Shown here: piece by piece, positions 20,557 to 28,168 of the stretch
Numbering within the stretch: position 1 is the stretch's first letter
How the letters are laid out: each line of letters starts with the position of its first letter
Origin: Candidatus Geothermarchaeota archaeon
GTDB lineage: Archaea; Thermoproteota; Nitrososphaeria; Geothermarchaeales; JDFR-13
Direction of reading: 5' to 3'
DNA: 34,266 nt
Assembly: GCA_015522055.1 (NCBI GenBank)
Contig: WAMZ01000157.1
Span: 1-34,266 of the forward strand
Translations under genes and position numbers: made by a program
Notes under the pieces: generated by a model
What the model was told of the DNA's origin: nothing
The model's input: the letters and a program-made list of their open reading frames with translations, nothing else
Databases searched by the model: none

Positions 20557-21306
20557 CTAGCCAAGCTTCTTCAGGATTTCTAATTTATCGTTTCTCCTTA
20601 GTATCTCCAGCTCCTCCTTTGTCGGTGGTTCAGTCTGTGGCACTTCATCGGGTATATCGAGCTTGAAGCCGGTATTCTCTATTACCTGTTCAACCGTAAC
20701 TCCTGGATGTATACTTCTAAGCCTCATCCATCCCTCTTCGTTGAAGTCCATTACGCATAAATTTGTGACCACTAGTCTAGGGCCATTGAATGGCTTCAGC
20801 CCCCTATGCCCCTTGTATGAGTGGAAGTCGAGTCTCTCGACGAATACACGCTTATTATGGCTATGCGTCCATATATAGATATTCTTGGCTCTAGGTAGGT
20901 ATCCGAGGCCTATGGTGCCGGGTCCTCTTACCTTTGGTTTTTGCCAGTCCCCTATACATACCAGGTTTAGGCCTCCATATGGGTCTATCTGCATCCCCCC
21001 GGCGAAGAAGAGGTCTATATCTCCACTCTCCTCTAGGTCGAAGACATCCTCGAAGGTTATGAATGCATCACATATGTCTTTATATACCATGTAGTCACCC
21101 ATGTCCCATGGTATATTTCCAACTGGATTGACTGCGTATCCAAGGCTTAATATCGTTATATTAGGTGCATATAGCTCCTTTGCAAGTATTAGGGAGGCTA
21201 GGGGCACCCATGATGCGTTTCCAACTATAGTAAGCCATCCATCCTCTATCTCCCTACTAAATACACATGCCATCAATTCGGATGTAGAATACTCCATGAT
21301 CCTCAC
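20557..21306 (-). CDS. CoA-transferase family I beta-type subunit, IpdB-like
   Basis: 249 aa; HNKRVFVERLDFHS, LRSIHPGVTVEQVIENTGFKLDIPDE...PTKEELEILR matches the IpdB/GctB layout; the usual ExG catalytic glutamate appears absent (ITILSLGYAVNPVG). Confidence 0.82.
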   Translation of the reverse strand: MRIMEYSTSELMACVFSREIEDGWLTIVGNASWVPLASLILAKELYAPNITILSLGYAVNPVGNIPWDMGDYMVYKDICDAFITFEDVFDLEESGDIDLFFAGGMQIDPYGGLNLVCIGDWQKPKVRGPGTIGLGYLPRAKNIYIWTHSHNKRVFVERLDFHSYKGHRGLKPFNGPRLVVTNLCVMDFNEEGWMRLRSIHPGVTVEQVIENTGFKLDIPDEVPQTEPPTKEELEILRRNDKLEILKKLG

Positions 21307-22172
21307 CCTACTCTAAGGCTGTTAAGCTTATCCCAACCAATTACCTCGAGGTAATCCATATGGCTCTTCCCAGATACATATTTATCGATATATTCTCTGA
21401 AGCCATCCTCGGTCCTCGCCATCTTCACATACATCCTTAGATGCTCCTCATCCCTTCTATGTATCAAGTCGCTGCCAAGTGGGTGGCATGCAAACTGGAT
21501 GTTGACGACGGCGTCTACTAGGAATCCAGGTATAGTTACATCTCTATTCCTCCTCCTGATCTCTGTATGATCTACCAGCTTATCGCATGTCAGCACCACC
21601 TTCCTCGAGGCCTTGGCAAGCATCTTATCTGTGGCTATATTCCCTAGGTGGATGCCGTTTCCATATCTATCGGCTAGCTGTACATGTATGAATGCCACGG
21701 ATGGTCTTATGGGTGGCACCGTGACGTATCTCCTGCCATCATAGGGGCTGACCACCTCTTTATATAGGGGATTTACCTTGGGTAGGTCATTGTCATATCC
21801 GTAGGCTAGTGGTATGAAGGGTAGATTGGCGGCACCAGCCTTGAGACCAAAGCCCCAGAAAACCTCATCTATCTCTATGACCTTAAGCCTACCGCCCTCG
21901 ACCATCCTCCTAAATGATGGTGCTAGCCCCATCTCGGCAAAAGTCACGAATGGTGCCATTATCCTATCCACTTTGCCAGCTCCGATAAGTATGTCTACTG
22001 GGTATGTCCCCATGAATGAATATAGAGTTAGGCCCCCGAGATCCATATTTATGATCTCCCTAGCCACTGCAGAGGGTGTGTTGTAGGTTAATGAGCCGCC
22101 CAATGCGAGGTCGATGCCGTCCTCAACGAATTTCTCGACAGCCTCTTCTAAGGACATTGTCTTATCCTTCAT
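21303..22172 (-). CDS. CoA-transferase family I alpha-type subunit, IpdA-like
   Basis: 289 aa; EIDEVFWGFGLKAGAANLPFIPL, SPYDGRRYVTVPPIRPSVAFIHVQLADRYGNGIHLG, EDGFREYIDKYVSG; overlaps the beta subunit gene by 4 nt. Confidence 0.85.
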   Translation of the reverse strand: MKDKTMSLEEAVEKFVEDGIDLALGGSLTYNTPSAVAREIINMDLGGLTLYSFMGTYPVDILIGAGKVDRIMAPFVTFAEMGLAPSFRRMVEGGRLKVIEIDEVFWGFGLKAGAANLPFIPLAYGYDNDLPKVNPLYKEVVSPYDGRRYVTVPPIRPSVAFIHVQLADRYGNGIHLGNIATDKMLAKASRKVVLTCDKLVDHTEIRRRNRDVTIPGFLVDAVVNIQFACHPLGSDLIHRRDEEHLRMYVKMARTEDGFREYIDKYVSGKSHMDYLEVIGWDKLNSLRVG

Positions 22173-22333
22173 GGAACCACCATATAATAATGGTTATTTG
22201 GTATTGGGCTAGAAAAATGAGTAGGCTAGTAATTATATTGATTGCTTACAATTTATATATCTTTAATCCAATCTATATAAATTGGGGGGCGTCTGTGGAG
22301 AGGAGGGAAGGGGTTTCAGGTGGCTGGAGACGT

Positions 22334-22510
22334 ATGTTTATAGTGTCTCCCGAGCGTATAGAGGAGGTTAGGGAGCTCTACGAGTCGCTTGGTTTTGAGG
22401 TTAGGATGGAGAAGCCTGATCCCAGTGAATTTAAGGAAGAGTGTTCTTCATGCGCTGTAAAAATATGTAGTGAGTGTTTCGTTGTCTATGTGAGGAAGCC
22501 GGGGGATTGA
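22334..22510 (+). CDS. Small double-CxxC protein, possible metal or Fe-S binding
   Basis: 58 aa from ATG 22334 (longer ORF upstream to 22076 is antisense to the IpdA-like gene). Contains CSSCAVKICSEC; coupled to the downstream MoaD-like gene (1-nt gap). Confidence 0.55.
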   Translation: MFIVSPERIEEVRELYESLGFEVRMEKPDPSEFKEECSSCAVKICSECFVVYVRKPGD

Positions 22511-22511
22511 G

Positions 22512-22778
22512 TTGGCAAATATTAAAGTGTCTGTTAAGGCTTTTCCTGTATTCAAGGATTTCGTTGATGTCAGTCTTGAGGAGGGCTCTACATTATCAGA
22601 TCTCGTTGATTATATGTCGAGGATGTATGATGAGTTTAGGGAGAATTACTTAGATGATAATGGATCCTTAGATGTGGATGTAGTAGTCATGGTTAATAAT
22701 AAGCCTGTGAGGGACATGAGTCTAGTTTTGTCCGATGGTGATAAGGTTTATTTTATTCCCCCAGTGGCCGGTGGATAA
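22512..22778 (+). CDS. MoaD/ThiS-family ubiquitin-like sulfur carrier
   Basis: 88 aa; beta-grasp pattern with VMVNNKPVRDMSLVLSDGDKVYFIPPVAGG and terminal Gly-Gly. Confidence 0.87.
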   Translation: MANIKVSVKAFPVFKDFVDVSLEEGSTLSDLVDYMSRMYDEFRENYLDDNGSLDVDVVVMVNNKPVRDMSLVLSDGDKVYFIPPVAGG

Positions 22779-22794
22779 TAGGCTTATCGATGAG

Positions 22795-23886
22795 TTATTC
22801 GATGAATAGGATTCTGTTTGCGGCTGCATCTGCTATAGCGACACTGAATCCAGCTATTCTACGTATCTCCCTACCTATCATCATTATCCTATGAGCCTTA
22901 TCCACATCTGTCACGGTCTTAATAACCAATCTATCGAGTTCATCTTCTAGGGACCTTATCTCAGGCATTATGGTCGTTACTTTGAATACCCTCTCCAAAT
23001 CCTTGTTTATGAAGGAGTGGACTGCTAGATTCTGCATCTCAATAGATTTCTCTGAGGCATCGCTGATCAATTCCTTTATCCTATCACTTAGGTCGTGGTC
23101 CTTTAGGGATAGGTAGTGCCTTGATATGTATATGCTATGATAGACTATCCTGTTTAAGTCCCTGGATGCTAAGACATATGACAGTAGTTCTCTCGTGGTC
23201 TTTATGCCTTTCTCCTCGGCTATCGCTGGATTGATGCTGCAGAGTGTAATGTTCCTTATCAATTTCCTATATATCCTTAGCATCTCACTCTCCCTATTTA
23301 CAACGTCTCTGGCTAGGCTGGTATCGTTATTCATTATAGACTCTATTGACTCTCTATGGGCCGTCACGGCTAGATCGTGGAGCTGCATCATCATCTCATC
23401 CAGGGTCTCTGGATATACATTGGAGGGGATCTGGTATACAAGATACTCAGAGTCGTCTCTCACGATCTCACTCCCCGGCATATCGAGCCGCATATCTCTC
23501 ATGAGCTGTTTAGCCTTGTAGTCTACACTTTCGCCGAGTTTTATAGCCACCCTATTGACTCCCTGCATATAGTATGTCAGTATCATGTATCTAAGTAGCT
23601 TTATATCCTTTACCTCCTCGAAGTTCAGCTCTACCCTCCTCTCCTGCTCTATACTCTCAAGCGGATAAATTCTCAGTGAGTATCCGTCTTCATTTAGGAG
23701 GAGCTTCGAACCCTTTTCTAAACCGTGTTTCTCCACCCACCACTTGGGTATAGTCAGTATATAACTACCTTTCTTTATAGACTGAAGGTTTCTGATTCCG
23801 GGTTTCTCAGGAATTATCCGCCCCATTCCATATAAATTATTCCCGAGTATCATTAATATATATAAAATATTATTACATGCTTCCAT
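22795..23886 (-). CDS. AbrB-like DNA-binding domain fused to PhoU-like domain
   Basis: 363 aa; RNLQSIKKGSYILTIPKWWVEKHGLEKGSKLLLNEDG (SpoVT/AbrB-like) followed by PhoU-type helical repeats. Likely start at internal Met 23826 (MGRIIPEKPG). Confidence 0.8.
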   Translation of the reverse strand: MEACNNILYILMILGNNLYGMGRIIPEKPGIRNLQSIKKGSYILTIPKWWVEKHGLEKGSKLLLNEDGYSLRIYPLESIEQERRVELNFEEVKDIKLLRYMILTYYMQGVNRVAIKLGESVDYKAKQLMRDMRLDMPGSEIVRDDSEYLVYQIPSNVYPETLDEMMMQLHDLAVTAHRESIESIMNNDTSLARDVVNRESEMLRIYRKLIRNITLCSINPAIAEEKGIKTTRELLSYVLASRDLNRIVYHSIYISRHYLSLKDHDLSDRIKELISDASEKSIEMQNLAVHSFINKDLERVFKVTTIMPEIRSLEDELDRLVIKTVTDVDKAHRIMMIGREIRRIAGFSVAIADAAANRILFIE

Positions 23887-23915
23887 ATTCTATGACATTG
23901 ATTGTAATTATATAT

Positions 23916-23935
23916 TTAACCTAAAATTTATATAG
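23916..23935 (+). promoter_or_regulatory. Putative archaeal promoter element (TATA-like) of the bcr-like operon
   Basis: ttaacctaaaatttatatag about 33-52 nt upstream of ATG 23968, followed by a GGTGG SD-like sequence at about 23959-23963. Confidence 0.4.
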
Positions 23936-23967
23936 ATAGCACATAAATTATATTAATTGGTGGTCCG

Positions 23968-25257
23968 ATGGCTACGTCTTCACAAGCCGCCGGAGGTAAG
24001 CTTGACTTTAAGGAGTTTGACCAGGCTAGACGGTATCAGGCTAGACTGGTTAAAGAATATTATGTAAAGATGTATAATGCTATAAAGAATGGTGCGAAGG
24101 TTGCCTATGCGTATGTGATGGCTAATCCGATAGAGCTATTAATGGTCTTTGACATTGTGCCTGTATATCCCGAGGTCACCAGTCTTCAGATATCCTATAA
24201 GGGTGGGGCGCCTGAACTCATTGGCGCCGCTGAAGAGTTTGGATACTCCACCGACTGCTGTGGATATGTTAAGATGGGTATCGGTGCCCTCCTGCGTGGT
24301 GGTAAGACGGTTATCGGCAATATCCCTAAGCCTGATCTATTATTCTTGGGTTACTCAGGTTGCCAGGTATATATACACTGGTGGGAGCAGCTTCAGTATC
24401 TATTTAAAGCGCCTGTAGTCACCGTCGATGTGCCGTATTACCGTGATTTTGATGGGCATGTCTATAATCATGATATTAAATATGTTACTAGGCAGTTGGA
24501 GGATGTTGTTATTCCTAAGTTGGAGGAGATTAGTGGGAAGAGGTTTGATGAGGAGAGGCTTAAGGAGATTGTTTATTATTCTAGGGAGGCTTGGAGGTAT
24601 TGGAGGGAGGCTATTCACATGGGTAAGCTGGTGCCTTCGCCATTGGACGCGTATTTCGAGGCGATATATTACATGTCTGTCATAACGCTTCTCCGGGGGA
24701 CCCCTGAGGCGGTAGAGTTTTATAAGTTCCTTCTGGATGAGCTTTGGAGGAGGTATGAGGCTGGGGTGGGCCCGACGGAGAGGGAGGACTTTAGGATAGT
24801 GTTTGAGGGTGTCCCCAACTATCCATTCTTCAAGCGTTTCTGGGGTCTATTTAAGCGTTGGAATGCTAGGGCTGTGGCATCGACGTATCCTAAGGTCGCT
24901 GGCTTGGTTGATGTGGGGGCGTTTAAGCTTGATCCTGAGAGGCCGATAGAGAGTCTGGCTGAGTATATGATTCATGCATATTGTAACTGGAATATGATTT
25001 ATCGGCTTAAACTCCTTGAGCAGTATGTCCACGAGTATAAGGCTGACGGCGTCGTCATACATTCTATTAAGAGTTGTAGAAGTTTCTCTATGGGGCATGG
25101 AGACCTAAGAGAGTATTTTGTGAAGGAGAAGGATATCCCTGCTCTCCTTATCGATTCAGACCATGTAGATCCAAGGTATTATGCCGAGGCTCAGCTTAGG
25201 AATAGGATTGATGCCTTCTTCGAGGAGCTTTCTATTAGGAAGGGGGTGGAGGTATAG
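23968..25257 (+). CDS. Benzoyl-CoA reductase / 2-hydroxyacyl-CoA dehydratase D-component, BcrB/BzdO-like
   Basis: 429 aa; FDIVPVYPEVTSLQ, YSTDCCGYVKMGIGALL, FLGYSGCQVYIHWWEQL, DGVVIHSIKSCRSFSMGHGDLRE; adjacent to two ASKHA ATPases. Confidence 0.85.
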   Translation: MATSSQAAGGKLDFKEFDQARRYQARLVKEYYVKMYNAIKNGAKVAYAYVMANPIELLMVFDIVPVYPEVTSLQISYKGGAPELIGAAEEFGYSTDCCGYVKMGIGALLRGGKTVIGNIPKPDLLFLGYSGCQVYIHWWEQLQYLFKAPVVTVDVPYYRDFDGHVYNHDIKYVTRQLEDVVIPKLEEISGKRFDEERLKEIVYYSREAWRYWREAIHMGKLVPSPLDAYFEAIYYMSVITLLRGTPEAVEFYKFLLDELWRRYEAGVGPTEREDFRIVFEGVPNYPFFKRFWGLFKRWNARAVASTYPKVAGLVDVGAFKLDPERPIESLAEYMIHAYCNWNMIYRLKLLEQYVHEYKADGVVIHSIKSCRSFSMGHGDLREYFVKEKDIPALLIDSDHVDPRYYAEAQLRNRIDAFFEELSIRKGVEV

Positions 25258-26061
25258 ATGGCTAAATACTATGTAGCTGGTATAGATGCTGGCTCGACAT
25301 ATACGAAGGCAGCGATAATGGATGACGAGAATAACTTGATTGGGACAGCTATTACAATGACTGGTGTCAGGATAAATGAGGCTGCCGACAAGGTTTTTGA
25401 GATGGTTTTGAGTAAGACCGGCTTATCACGTGACGATATTAAATTTGTTGTTGGGACAGGCTATGGTAGGTTCAAGATCACATTTGGTGATACCCAAGTT
25501 ACTGAGATCAGTTGCCATGCGAAGGGGGCCCACTACCTATTCCCTAATACACGCACCGTCTTGGATATGGGTGGACAGGATACCAAGGCGATTAGAATTA
25601 ATGAGAAGGGTGAGGTTATTGATTTCGTCATGAATGATAAGTGTGCAGCTGGCACGGGTAGGTTTATAGAAGGTGCTGCCAAAGCCCTTGGCCTGGAGCT
25701 TAGCCAAGTTGGCCCTATATCATTGACATCCAAGAACCCAACCAAGATTAGTAGTACATGTGCAGTCTTCGCGGAGAGCGAGGTGCTTGAGCAGCTTGCA
25801 TGGGGTCATAGTATAGAGGATATTCTATATGGTGTCCATCTATCCATAGCTAATAGAGCCATCGGGCTGCTAAGGAGGGTTGGGATTGTGCCGGAGATAA
25901 CGTTTACGGGTGGTGTATCCCTAAACGATGGTATGGCTAAGGCCTTGGAGGAGCTGTTGAAGATGAAGGTCAACCGTAGCCCACTCACCATGTACTGTGG
26001 AGCTATAGGCGCAGCCCTCTTCGCTAATGAAAAGGTTATGATTAGGCAGAAGGTTGTATAG
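25258..26061 (+). CDS. Benzoyl-CoA reductase ATPase subunit, BcrD/BzdP-like (BadF/BadG/BcrA/BcrD family)
   Basis: 267 aa; GIDAGSTYTKAAIM, VLDMGGQDTKAI, NDKCAAGTGRFIE, SSTCAVFAESEV, FTGGVSLNDGM. Confidence 0.9.
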   Translation: MAKYYVAGIDAGSTYTKAAIMDDENNLIGTAITMTGVRINEAADKVFEMVLSKTGLSRDDIKFVVGTGYGRFKITFGDTQVTEISCHAKGAHYLFPNTRTVLDMGGQDTKAIRINEKGEVIDFVMNDKCAAGTGRFIEGAAKALGLELSQVGPISLTSKNPTKISSTCAVFAESEVLEQLAWGHSIEDILYGVHLSIANRAIGLLRRVGIVPEITFTGGVSLNDGMAKALEELLKMKVNRSPLTMYCGAIGAALFANEKVMIRQKVV

Positions 26062-26078
26062 CATGGGGTGGTTCTGAA

Positions 26079-26879
26079 ATGGTTTATACTGTGGGGATAG
26101 ATGTTGGGACTAGGAATACTAAAGTAGCGATTATGGAGGATGGTTCCCAGATAGTGTATCTAGGTTTTAGGAAGACTGGATACGACTTTAACAAGGCTGC
26201 TAGGGAGGTGTTTAGGGAGGCGTTGGATTCGACAGGATTAAGGGAGGATGATGTAGATTATATTGTGGCTACTGGTTTCGGTAGATATAGAGTAGATTTT
26301 AGGGATATTAATGTGACCGATATTACTTCTGCGGCTAGGGGGGCGCATTTCCTATATCCCAATACAAAGACCGTACTGGATATAGGGGCTGGTAACACAC
26401 GTGTTAGTAAGATTGATGATAGAGGTAAGGTGGTCAAGTTTGCGTCTACAGAGAAGTGTGCAGCTGGTGGTGGAGGTTTCCTAGAGAAGATAGCATACTA
26501 TACTGGTTTCAAGATTGATGAGATTGGGAGGGTGGCTATTAAGTCTCAGAATCCTGTGGAGATCTCGACTGTATGTAGTGTTTTGGCGGAGTCCGAGGTT
26601 ATAAACTTGATTACTCAGGATGTCCCGATGGAGGATGTACTTATGGGTGCCCATCTATCTGTGGTTGGTAGGGTTATATTGACTGTTAGGAGGGTTGGTG
26701 TGGAGCCTGAGCTGACCTTGACGGGAGGCCTCGTGCTCAACCCAGCGGTTGTTAGGGCATTGAAGACTAAGCTTGGTGTCGATGTAAATGCATCTAGTGA
26801 TCTGTATTACGCTGGGGCTATAGGGGCGGCTAGGCTTGGATATATTAGGCTTGTTAAGAAGGGGCTGGTGAGGGTCTGA
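26079..26879 (+). CDS. Benzoyl-CoA reductase ATPase subunit, BcrA/BzdQ-like
   Basis: 266 aa; GIDVGTRNTKVAIM, VLDIGAGNTRVSKI, EKCAAGGGGFLEKIAYYTGF, STVCSVLAESEVINLI, LTGGLVLNPAVV. Confidence 0.87.
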   Translation: MVYTVGIDVGTRNTKVAIMEDGSQIVYLGFRKTGYDFNKAAREVFREALDSTGLREDDVDYIVATGFGRYRVDFRDINVTDITSAARGAHFLYPNTKTVLDIGAGNTRVSKIDDRGKVVKFASTEKCAAGGGGFLEKIAYYTGFKIDEIGRVAIKSQNPVEISTVCSVLAESEVINLITQDVPMEDVLMGAHLSVVGRVILTVRRVGVEPELTLTGGLVLNPAVVRALKTKLGVDVNASSDLYYAGAIGAARLGYIRLVKKGLVRV

Positions 26880-28042
26880 TGAGCCAGGTGGCCGCGCCAA
26901 CTACATTAGATATATTTAGGCAGTGGTATGAGGATTCATTTACAGACTTCAAGCTGGTTAGGGAGTGGAAGGATGTTAATGCATGGCACGCGCTGGGATA
27001 TTTTCCAGTATATTTCCCTGTCGAGTTGGCCGAGGCATTCGATACACTACCCGTTGCGCTCTATGGGGCTGAGGGGAGGATAAATCTAGATATAGCGATT
27101 GCACATACCCAATCATTTGTATGCACCATATGCAAAAGTGTATTCCAGCTTGGGGCGGAGAAGAGGCTAGACGCCTTCGATATACTTGTGTTCTCAAATA
27201 TTTGTGATGTGGCGCGCAACCTATCTGGGATAGTTAAGAGGAACCTCCCCGACAAGACGATAGTATATCTACATTACCCGATACATAATGACACTGAGTT
27301 GGCGGTTTCATACCTAGTCGATGAATATAGGAGACTTGTAAATATCTTGGAGGAAACTACGGGTATCAAGTATGATGAGGAGAGGCTTAGGGAGGCTATT
27401 AGGCTCCATAATGAGAAGAGGAGGCTGATTAAGATATTGATTGACCTCAGGAGGGAGAAGCCTTGGCTTGTGCCATTCACAGAATATTATATCGTGACGA
27501 AGGCCGCCTCGATTATGCCTGTTGATAAGTATAATAAGCTCCTGGAGAGATATATCGGTGAAGTTGTGAAGAGGGATGTGAGGCCTGCAGATAGGCTAAG
27601 GATCCTGGTGAAGGGTAATTTCTGTGAGCAGCCGCCTCTAATGTTTATGAAGACTATTGAGGATGCCGGTGCATATATAATTGAGGATGAGAGCCTGATA
27701 GGCCAATACTGGATAGGTGAGGTGTCTATAGAGGGTGACCCGTTGCTTGAGCTTGCGAAGGCCTATGTATCCAATGATGTGCCGCTGACAGTTAGGTATC
27801 ACCCCTCCTTGGATAAGCAGGAGTTTATTAAGCGTGAGATTAAGGAGAAGAATGCTGAGGGCGTTCTATTCCTATCGCCTAAGTTCTGTGAGCCAAGCCT
27901 ATATGACTATATCATATATAAGAAGGCATTGGATGAGATACACTTCCCATATCTACATCTAGAGTATGAGGAGACCACATCGAGCTTCGAGCACCTTAGG
28001 ACGATGGTGGAGACCTTCGTAGAGTCGATTATGTTCGACTAG
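26879..28042 (+). CDS. Benzoyl-CoA reductase / 2-hydroxyacyl-CoA dehydratase D-component, BcrC/BzdN-like
   Basis: 387 aa; HALGYFPVYFPVELAEAF, AHTQSFVCTICKSVFQLG, FSNICDVARNLSG, VKGNFCEQPPLMFMKTIEDAGAYIIEDE, FLSPKFCEPSLYDY. Start ATG overlaps the upstream stop. Confidence 0.85.
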   Translation: MSQVAAPTTLDIFRQWYEDSFTDFKLVREWKDVNAWHALGYFPVYFPVELAEAFDTLPVALYGAEGRINLDIAIAHTQSFVCTICKSVFQLGAEKRLDAFDILVFSNICDVARNLSGIVKRNLPDKTIVYLHYPIHNDTELAVSYLVDEYRRLVNILEETTGIKYDEERLREAIRLHNEKRRLIKILIDLRREKPWLVPFTEYYIVTKAASIMPVDKYNKLLERYIGEVVKRDVRPADRLRILVKGNFCEQPPLMFMKTIEDAGAYIIEDESLIGQYWIGEVSIEGDPLLELAKAYVSNDVPLTVRYHPSLDKQEFIKREIKEKNAEGVLFLSPKFCEPSLYDYIIYKKALDEIHFPYLHLEYEETTSSFEHLRTMVETFVESIMFD

Positions 28043-28168
28043 TAAAGCCCCACTATTTATTACTCTATATATATCTTTTACATAGTTAATTCTATAATAT
28101 TCCGATTAAATATATAATTTAGACCCTAAATATATTAATTATAGTGTTTCTTCATATGCGGTGGTTCC

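Noticed and set aside
22076-22333. N-terminal extension of the double-CxxC ORF
   Set aside because: Antisense to the IpdA-like gene start and intergenic region; no homology, so the internal ATG is preferred.
24439-24620. Purine-rich stretch inside the BcrB-like gene, considered as a possible repeat or recombined segment
   Set aside because: Explained by the Arg/Glu/Lys-rich helix (FDEERLKEIVYYSREAWRYWREA) that has a paralogous counterpart in the BcrC-like subunit (YDEERLREAIRLHNEKRR).
23968-28042. Alternative reading as 2-hydroxyglutaryl/lactoyl-CoA dehydratase of amino-acid fermentation
   Set aside because: Two distinct ATPases with BcrA- and BcrD-like motifs plus neighbouring aryl-CoA ligase favour benzoyl-CoA reductase, though this remains to be tested by phylogeny.
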